From: Siphlonurus alternatus
Lineage: Eukaryota; Arthropoda; Insecta; Ephemeroptera; Siphlonuridae
Assembly (NCBI GenBank): GCA_949825025.1
Contig: OX463784.1
Coordinates: forward strand, 2,567,168-2,631,167
Length of the DNA: 64,000 nucleotides
Direction of reading: 5' to 3'
The notes under the pieces are model-generated. The model made no database searches and was not told the DNA's origin. It saw only the letters and a program-made list of their open reading frames with translations. Of this stretch, positions 46,801 through 56,500 are shown piece after piece. Position 1 is the stretch's first letter. Each line of letters begins with the position of its first letter. The position numbers and the translations under genes are program-made.

Positions 46801-49800
46801 ATTGAGTTTTATATATTACTCCACTAGCTAGCTCTGTAATAATTAATTAGTAAGTCCACAATGATAAAAAGTAGCGAGGTGTCCGTTCTGACGGTTTCCT
46901 CAATCCTCATCTCGTTCACTTCATGAATGCTGGGACATGTAAACATATAATATATGCTACAGGCGCAGTGGCCCCCATCCTTTCCCTCCCTTTTTCCTAT
47001 AATACACCGATTACACCACCTCGAGCTTCAAGCTTGTATACGGGTCTTTCACCATACGTCACAAAACAATATGACGTCATAATTGTGTAGGCAAAACATT
47101 GTCAGTGGCATAGCAAATACGTGTTAAAGTTGGTCTCGAAATTAATTTCTCCTGACGATTCGTATCATTTCTCGTGGAAATTTCTTTCATAAATGGTGAC
47201 AAGAAGAACCAATGCTAGTGAAAAAAAATATTTGGTGACCAAAACTGTTATGAGAAAAGAGGTGTTGTGAGTTATGTTAACACGCACAGCATAGGGTTTT
47301 CTGCCTACATCCCGAAGCTCTTCGGGCGGCTTCGGGCATCTCCGTGCTACCCAAAATGTAAACATGAAATTCCTGTATAGGAATGTATCAATGTATCCCG
47401 GCCTGCGTAACTAATAATAATTTGTCAATTGATATAAATACGCATTATATGGCAATATGGGACTATATACCTATAATAATAACCATAAAGTAGGTTGTTC
47501 TATGAAGGATATAATAAATATATTGTAAAATAATAAATAAATTAATCTATCAATTAAATATTATAATTCAATAAGTGAATGAATAAAAATATATACGAAT
47601 AAATTAATATAGCGCGGCTGCTGTACGAAGACCTGGTAAAATTGAAAAAACGTAGGTGTTTAATTGTCCTTACTGAGGTTTTCCACGGTTTTCTCAGTCT
47701 CGATCACCTCAGCGAATGCTGCATGGGACGCGTAATAGGCCGTGGCCACCATCCTTTCCCTACCTTAATTATCCCTACCATTACCCCACCGCGAGCTGTA
47801 AAAGCTCTTAAAAAAAAGGCCTATTATTTTATATAACTTACAATTAAATCAATTGAAAATTTGTGATATATCAATTTAAAAAATTAATGAGTGAATGAAT
47901 AAAAATATATACGAATAAATATAGTGGCTGTAGCTGTATACGAAGACCAGGCGCGGATCCATGCAGGGGGGTAGCCGGGAGGGCTGCAGCCCCTCCCGAA
48001 ATTTTGAATTTAACATGGGCACTATAGGCATTTTCTCCACTCTCAATTTTTTCCTTGACATTAGCCTGATTATGGAGATAGCCCCCTCCCGAAATTTAGT
48101 GCTAGTCGATCCGCGCCTGACGAAGACTGCATGGGTATAATATAAAATGTATATAATAATAATATATAATATTATGATCGACTTAAAAATAAATTATATA
48201 AATATATTATTATGCCATATGTGATATATTAATATAAAATGGACTGTTCAATAGGGTAAAATAACAACACTCATGTTAAAAAAAACTCACAAAAATTCTG
48301 AAAATAAAAAAAAAAATTAAAATTTTCTCCTCTACACCCCCTATAATACGATCTAGTTTTTGAGTTATGAATTTTTAAAGTTGACAACTTTAACATGGAG
48401 AAATGAAACTCCCATGTTAAATTGGTCAACTTTAAAAATTCATAACTCAAAAACTAGATCGTATTTGTATACCTGATATTTTAGCTACTGATAGGGGGTT
48501 TAGAGGAGAAGATTTTAAAAATTTTTTGATCGAGAGGATTTTTTTTTTTTTTTTAACATTGGTGGCGATATCTTACCCTTAAAGCCCGGGAAGTATTGCT
48601 AAAAAATTTTGTCGAGGACGGTTTTGAACCCAAGCCTCTTTTAGGTTCTATTCTAGGCTTGTATTAAGAGAGGCGTCACTTTCTCTGTACTTTCATTAAT
48701 TTTTTAAAAATAGTTCCCGGGCTCTAAAAAATCTGAAAAAATCAGGGTGGCATAGCTTTGCACCCTCTATCCATTTCTGCAATAAAAAAATTGAGATCGA
48801 TACTCCATTGATACAATATATTATTTGATACACGTATAATTGCATGTATTCTTACTATTCTTAGAAATGCGGGACTATCTATAATATTAACCATATATGC
48901 AGTAGGTTAATTGTTCTAAATAATAAATATATAATATATGTAAATACAATAAATAAATGAATCTATCAATTATATATAACTATTTGATAAGTAAATGAAT
49001 AAAAAAATATATGTAAAAAAATTTACGAATAAATATAGCGGCTGCTGTACGAAGACCGGGTGTAATATAAAATGCCTTAAATATATTATGACTTACAAAT
49101 ATATTGAATATATATTATGTAATATATTGAATACATAATTTAACATAAAATGCATGGACTGCTTTAATTGGTATGGATGGTAAATATATGAATTTGCAGG
49201 GTTGAATTAATAATATTCTAAGAGAAGAGAAAGAAAAATAAACAATGTTTGCTACATATTTTATATAATATATTTTATTATCTTTTTATTTTTTTAATAA
49301 TTATATAAGAGAATACCTATTATACACTTCAATTAATTGCCGCCGCGGCGCAATCAAGTTCATTTCTATTCTATGATATTTATTTTATTTATTTTGCCAA
49401 CTTAACGTGAAATATATAACGCTGAAATTAAGTAAAATTAATTGTTTATTATGGTTCCGATCTATACAAACTTTCAACTAATTAAATGCTTAACACAGCC
49501 TGCATGCCATGACCGGATAAAAAAAATTATTTATTTTTTATTATTATATATTATATATATAGCGTCACCATTAATTATATTTCAGCAGTTTTTGTGTTTT
49601 TTTTTTATAAAAAGAGCATCAGTTAATACATATATATCTTAAATTATCTTTTGAATAATTAACGTTTTAATTGCAATATATTTGCAATGATCACGTACCC
49701 CCGTTACATATGCCGCCAAAGTTCCTCTACAAGTTGTCTTACTGTCATAAGGCCTGTGTTGAAGAGAATTTCAGCATTTGAAGTCCAATTGCTGCAGAAG

Positions 49801-52800
49801 TCCATTTAGTCCATGTGACAAAGAAATTATACAGAAGTCCATACAGCGCCGCGTACGGAACCCGTTCGAAACTCTCAATGACGTCACAGATCATATGATG
49901 TCACCCACAGCAGTACGTAGCAGCTGATGTATTTATTTATTTTTGCAATTTTGCATATTTTCAATTATAAAAATTACTCAGCAAAAAATAAAACACTTTC
50001 TTAAGGGTAAGAACAATCGATTGTTGTAGTCCCATTTGATTTACATGTAAACCTTAGCATCCTCATAAATAATTCTGAATTTTTTTGAAAGACACCTTAT
50101 AGCACGCCAAAAAAAATGTGAAAAAAATTTCAAAACAATCGGACGATCCAATTTTTTAGATAGATAGCAGTGTGTACACACATTACATGCATATAACCCG
50201 GCCTGCTTGCGGCTATTGTGGGTATTCCACCACGGTGGCTCGCTTGCTTGCAGCTGACTCTCTCAGTCCCTCCCTGAACTCACCAACACTCCGAGCATCC
50301 ACAAGCCCAGATGAGTCCAACACATTCCACTCCCTCACCGTTCTTCTCAAAAAAGAATACTTGCCCATATCATTTTTGCTTCCCCTATGAATTTGTTGGA
50401 CTCTGGGCTTGTGGATGCTCGGTGTGTTGGTGAGTTCAGGGAGGGGCTGAGAGAGTCAGCCGCAAGCAAGCGAGCCACCGTGGTGGAATACCCACAATAG
50501 CCGCAAGCAGGGATGTATGCATGTAATGTGTGTACACACTGCTAATTATCTTATCTCCAACTTCCAATCATGGTCCCTCCTAACCTTATAACGCCCTTTC
50601 TCAGTACGATCGCTAAGCTCCTCCCAGCCCTTTTGGTTCCTAGTTATTTTATACATATTGTTATCAGTCTACTTTGCTTCCTCCTTTCCTCTAAATCCTC
50701 CCATCCCAGTTGCTCTATCATTTTGGTCACACTCTCTTTTTAAATGAATTTTTTAATTTTTCAGTATAGGGCTTTTTCCCATGCAGAGACCTCTAAACAA
50801 AAAAATTAATTTAAAAAAATTGGATCGTCCAATTATTTTGATTTTTTTTATGTTTTTTTGGTGCTATATCTGCTGAAAGAAAAAAAACAATTTTTTAATT
50901 TTTCAGTATAGGGCTTTTTCCCATGCGGAGACCTCTAAACAAAAAAATTAATTTAAAAAAATTGGATCGTCCAATTATTTTGATTTTTTTTTTATGTTTT
51001 TTTGGTGCTATATCTGCTGAAAAAAAAAAAAAAAAGAAACAGAATTATTATGAGGTTATCAGATTATTGTCAATATATATGCATATATTAAATGAAATAA
51101 TCAAACAAATAATATTAATTAAGTGTTTTTTTCATTTATTTAAATTTGACATTTCACAATTAAAAAAAATATATATATATATAAATAAAAAAAAACTGAA
51201 GGACAAAATCAAACACATTTCCCTGCAATTGGCAAACAATGCACATTGCATGCACATATATACTTCCGCAGTTTAATGATAAAGTTTATTTTTTGTATTA
51301 TTATATATTCAATTCATATTCACATTCAACAATTAGCACCAGCTAGGAAACAAAGGATGTAAAAATGGCTCCAAATAAGTGCATCAATTGTTCATAATTT
51401 TATTTCTCCACATGATAACATATATATAATAAGATAATATAAAACTTTTCCAATAAAAGCATATTTATGTAAGATCTATTCTTGATTCACAATATATTCA
51501 CATATTTTAACAAGTTATAATAAGATAAAAATATATATGATATATTATATTTTTTGAAAAAAAAAAAATAACTTTATATTTTTTGTTGCTGCAAAAAAGC
51601 AATAAAGGCTTCGAGTCAGCTGATTTTTCGGTGTTCCAACCCGCTATACCAAACCTGTGTAAAAAAAAAAAAAAATAAAGTGAATTCGTTTTTCACTATT
51701 AAGAATAAGAGTTTTCAAGGAAAATTCCTTTACGGAACTTTGGTCCGAACTGAAAAATAAAGTAGATATTTCAAGATTTAGATTTTTTACTTAATTTATA
51801 ACCGAGAAAAGTTAAAAAAACACTTTGCTTCATTTTCAAGTGCAAGATGGACCTTAGCGACAAACAGTTGCGCAGCTTGAGCGCATCGCTTGAAGCCTCT
51901 AGTCTATAGCTGTACCTCTTACACCCTCATCTTCTCATATCAGATGCACAAAACTAGTTTTGTTCAAATTGAAATGAACAAACCACAAAGATACTTTACA
52001 ATCTTTACATCGACTTTGGTTCCTTCTCGATAATATATTTTAGCAAATTAGTTTTACGCATCTGTCCTGAAGAAAACCCAAAATGAGATCAAACGGGTTT
52101 TAAAAGTCATTGCAAGTAAAGGTTATATAGTTTCTTATCTCATTTCACTGATAACGACCTGCAGTGAAAATGGTCTTTAAGGGTAAGGTAACATTCATTG
52201 ATAAATCATGTTAAAAAAAAAACCTGAAAATTATGAGAAAAATTTAAAATGTCCTCTGCATCCCCTATCAGTGGCTAAAGTATCAGGTATACAAACTCGA
52301 GCTAGTTTTTGAGTTATGAATTTTTAAAGTTGACTAATTGAACATGGAAGTTTTTGTCTTCTCTAAGCATGCCGGCATGTTGGCAGGCAAATCTCTTTTG
52401 AAACATATCCACCAGCTGTCTGTTCCTCGACTTTTCCATGGGCTTGCGAGCGCTGTTCAGCTGGCTCATCGGCGTGGGTGGGAAGAACTCGATCTGACCT
52501 CGGAACTGGGCCTTATTATGGAGCGTGTTGGCTGTGCAAACCGTGGCGTTGCGGGCATGCAGAAACACCATCACCTGTGGACATGCTTTTGTTACTTTTA
52601 GAACCAGATAAACCTGTAAAATTATATTTTTAATGAAGAATGAAGGTGGGGGGAGGGGTAGATTTTAGGGGGAGGGAAAATCACCCCCCTAAAAATTCTT
52701 GACACATTATACGTGCCTACTGTAAAAATGTTTCTCATTTTAGCCGCATATGAGGGGTAAAAAGACGCGTGCCATTTGCTAGTCATCATGACGTCATGTC

Positions 52801-53354
52801 TTTCAAAGGTCCATGAATGAAAATCTGGGTATAATATTAAAAACTGGTCAGAAATTACTTCACCTAAAATCGAGACTATAAGAGAAGGAATGCTATATTA
52901 CAAATAAAAAAAAATAAAAAATCGAGTTTAAGGGTAAGATAACGCCACCAATGTTAAAAATAATCCCTCACATGAAAAATCTGAAAAGAATTTAAAATTT
53001 TCTCCTCTACACCCCCTATCAGTAACTAGCTAAAATATCAGGTATACAAATACTATCTAGTTTTTGAGTTATGAATTTTTAGAGTTGACTACTTTAACAT
53101 GGCGAAATTAAATTAGTCAACTTTAAAAATTCATAACTCAAAAACTAGATCGTATTTGTATACCTGATATTTTAGCTACTGATAGGGGATGAAGAAGAGA
53201 ACATTTTAAATCTTTTTCAGAATTTTTGTGAGAGGGATTTTTTTTAACATTGGTGGCGTTATCTTACCCTTAAGATTTAATTTCAAGATATATTTTTTTA
53301 TTTAAGTTATTAAACTTAAGTAGCTTAAATTACCCCCTCTTTTCATTTTCTCAC

Positions 53355-53394
<40 letters not shown>

Positions 53395-53524
53395 TGTGTT
53401 TGATTTGTTTTGTTTTGCAAGGCGAGAATCGATTAATACTTAAAAAAATTGAAAAAAAAAAAAAAAAAAGTTTGAAGTTTGAAAAAAAAAAAAAAAAAAG
53501 ATGATAATCTTCATGGCATGCTTT

Positions 53525-53564
<40 letters not shown>

Positions 53565-56500
53565 AAATTACGATTTGATGAATTCAATTAAATGATTAGT
53601 TTCTATTAATAGTTATTTATTATCATGTATATAATTTTACAGTATTTGTATTACTATACAAGTCTTAAATTATATTGTGACCTAGTCTGCTTGATGCTAT
53701 TAAATCTACCGCCACCAAAACACAAAAGATTAACTATGTTAAATTTTATTAATAGTTGAACTGCTTCTATACTTTGGACCTCCCCCCTTTAAGAAAGAAT
53801 GGAGTATTGTCCTCAATTTTTTTATTGCAGAAATGGATAGAGGGTGCAAAGTTATGCTACCCTGATTTTTTTCAGATTTTTAAGTAAATTAAATAAATAC
53901 AGTAATAACAAAAAATAAAAATAAACAAATGAATAAATTTATATGAACCATGTATATGGCATCAGGCACGAATCCAGCTTTGGCTGGGTGGCTGCAACCT
54001 TCCCCCCCCCCCCCAAAAAAAAAGGGATTTAACATGGGCAAAATAGGCATTTCCAAGATTTTCACAGGATTTGCAGAAGTTGACAAAATGTACAGATTTG
54101 TAATTTTGAGTTTCGAAGGACAACCCAAAAATTTTAATTCACTACTCTATTATAGAGCTAGATTACGTGCCAGAATGAACTGACTAACTAACAATGGAAA
54201 ACTTGGTCTGCACTTACCCATGACTAAGTTGGCTAAGACAATGGATATGAATCGCAGCATCAACGGCTACAGCCCCATCGCCGGTATCAGAACCCTCGTC
54301 CGGTTCGGCATTGAGTCTTCTGGACCACAACTGGAAATGGAGTGTTTTTAGAAAACAACCTTTGATTTACTAAGTTTATCAGTTTTTTTGAGAACGATAT
54401 TAATAATAAATCTTAAATGGATTAATTATATGCATGATTAAATATGCTTTTTTATCAGTACTGTACACACAGTGTATTACTATGCATATATAGATATATA
54501 TAATATATATATATATATACCGTATGTACATATGTATAATACATGGCTTCTGATTGGAATGCATTGCATATACAAAATAGGCATCAATAATAATAAATGC
54601 ACACAGATTTCTAATTAAACAAGGATAAAAGCCATACAGCTTGCAAGAGTTGTTATTTAATTAGCTGCACATGATGTGTATGATATATCAGAATGAAGTA
54701 CACAGTATGCATATCATATATATTATGCAAATTTATTATTCATATATATGATATAGTATTTTTTATGTCAATTGTAACATTATATATACAAAAAAATTGA
54801 CATCATATTAATTAATATACAGTATACCGGTAATACTGTATACATACTCTTTATGTTATTTATACTGTAATTATATCACATATTATAAGTACATAATATG
54901 CATGCATATACAGTATACATAATATATATATACATTATATACATAGTGCATATTACATATTATTATATCATGCATTATATACATGCAGAGGATATAATAT
55001 GTACATATGATATTTAATACAGAGTACACCACGCAGCCCGGTAACGGACCCCCTTAAGACATTTTTCACTTTTAACAATTTTTATCTGCAATATTTAGGG
55101 TTCTTAAGGGTAAGATAACGCCACCAATGTTAAAAAAAATCCCTCACGAAAATTTTGAAAACAATTTAAAATGTTCTCCTCTACACCCCTTATTATAGTA
55201 GCCAAAATATCAGGTATACAAATACGATCTACTTTTTGAGTTACGAATTTTTATAGTTGATTAATTTAACATGGAAGTTTCATTTCTCCATGTTAAAGTA
55301 GTCAACTTTAAAAATTCATAACTCAAAAAGTAGTTCGTATTTGTATACCTGATATTTTAGCTACTGATAGGGGGGTGTAGAGGAGAAGATTTTAATTTTG
55401 TTTTTTTCAGAATTTTTGAGCGAGGGATTTTTTTTAACATTGGTGACGTTATCTTATAAGATAACATCACCAATGTTAAAAAATTCGAAAAAAATATTAA
55501 CATGTTCAATGGAATATAATATGCATAGTAATTGAGTTTATCATAATTTCAGTTCCATATCATGCAGATTGCAGAGCAACTATTCTCTTTGAGTAGAAAA
55601 AAAAAAAAAATTGTTGAGATAGAGGGACATGAAAAAAAAAATGTTCCGGTTTTGGTCCAGGCCTGCTTTTGGACTCCTTATAGCCAAAAAAAGTAAAAAA
55701 ATAAAATTGTAATCCATTAACCAAATCAGCCTTTTTATAAAAATAACAACTGCAAAACCGTGATTTTTTTTTTACCATGCAGTGAAGAAAAAATAAAAAC
55801 AAATTATTTGCTAAAAATCCTGCTTTTAATTCGTTTTTATTTTTTTTGAACCAGTAAAAAAAAATATCACGGTATTGCAGATGCCATTTTCATGAAAAGG
55901 ATGATTTGGTTAATGGGTTAAAATTTAATATTTTTACTTTTTCTGGCTATAAGGAGCCCAAAAACAGGCCTGGACCAAAACAGGGCTAAATTCCATTACT
56001 GTACCGGGCTGGCACACTGTACATGACATAGAGTGCACGTTTTAAGCCACAGATCGATAGCTTTTATGCGAGTTTTCATTAAAAATATAATTTTATCATA
56101 AAAATATCCCAAAATGAATACTGTAGTATGCATAAGGCATCAAAAGAGAGAAAAAAAAAGAAATTAAAACATAAAAGCCAACACCACGCCAACACACAGG
56201 TTTTCCTTGCTCATTTTTTGTTGTTGTTTTTTCACTTTTTGTGCAAAATTAGAATAATCACAGAGGAATACTTACATCTCTAGACTTCATGTTTCTTCCA
56301 GTGTTATCCTATCCATTAGCTGTTTTTCTTGTTTATAGTTTTTAATATATAGCACGTACGTCATCCAATTTTCTCTTGTTATGCATATTGTATTTACCAC
56401 TGAGCAACGAGCAACGCCCATTTTTTGCTTCTCTTGGCACTCGTACGCGCGCTGGCATCGATTTTTAGTTACTAAGTAGTGTTGCCAACAAAAAAAAAAT

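Larger units (their letters stand above)
50004..51056. mobile_element. FB-B element interrupted by a LINE piece, right arm duplicated
   Basis: Left arm 50004-50157 (GGGTAAGAACAATCGATTG, CATTTGATTTACATGTAAAC). The arm stops at a TAGATAGATAG run. After the insertion it resumes at 50740 (core CAGTATAGGGCTTTTTCCC). The right arm from TTTTTTAATTTTTCAGTATA is present twice, at ~50743 and ~50890, in tandem. Confidence 0.72.
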
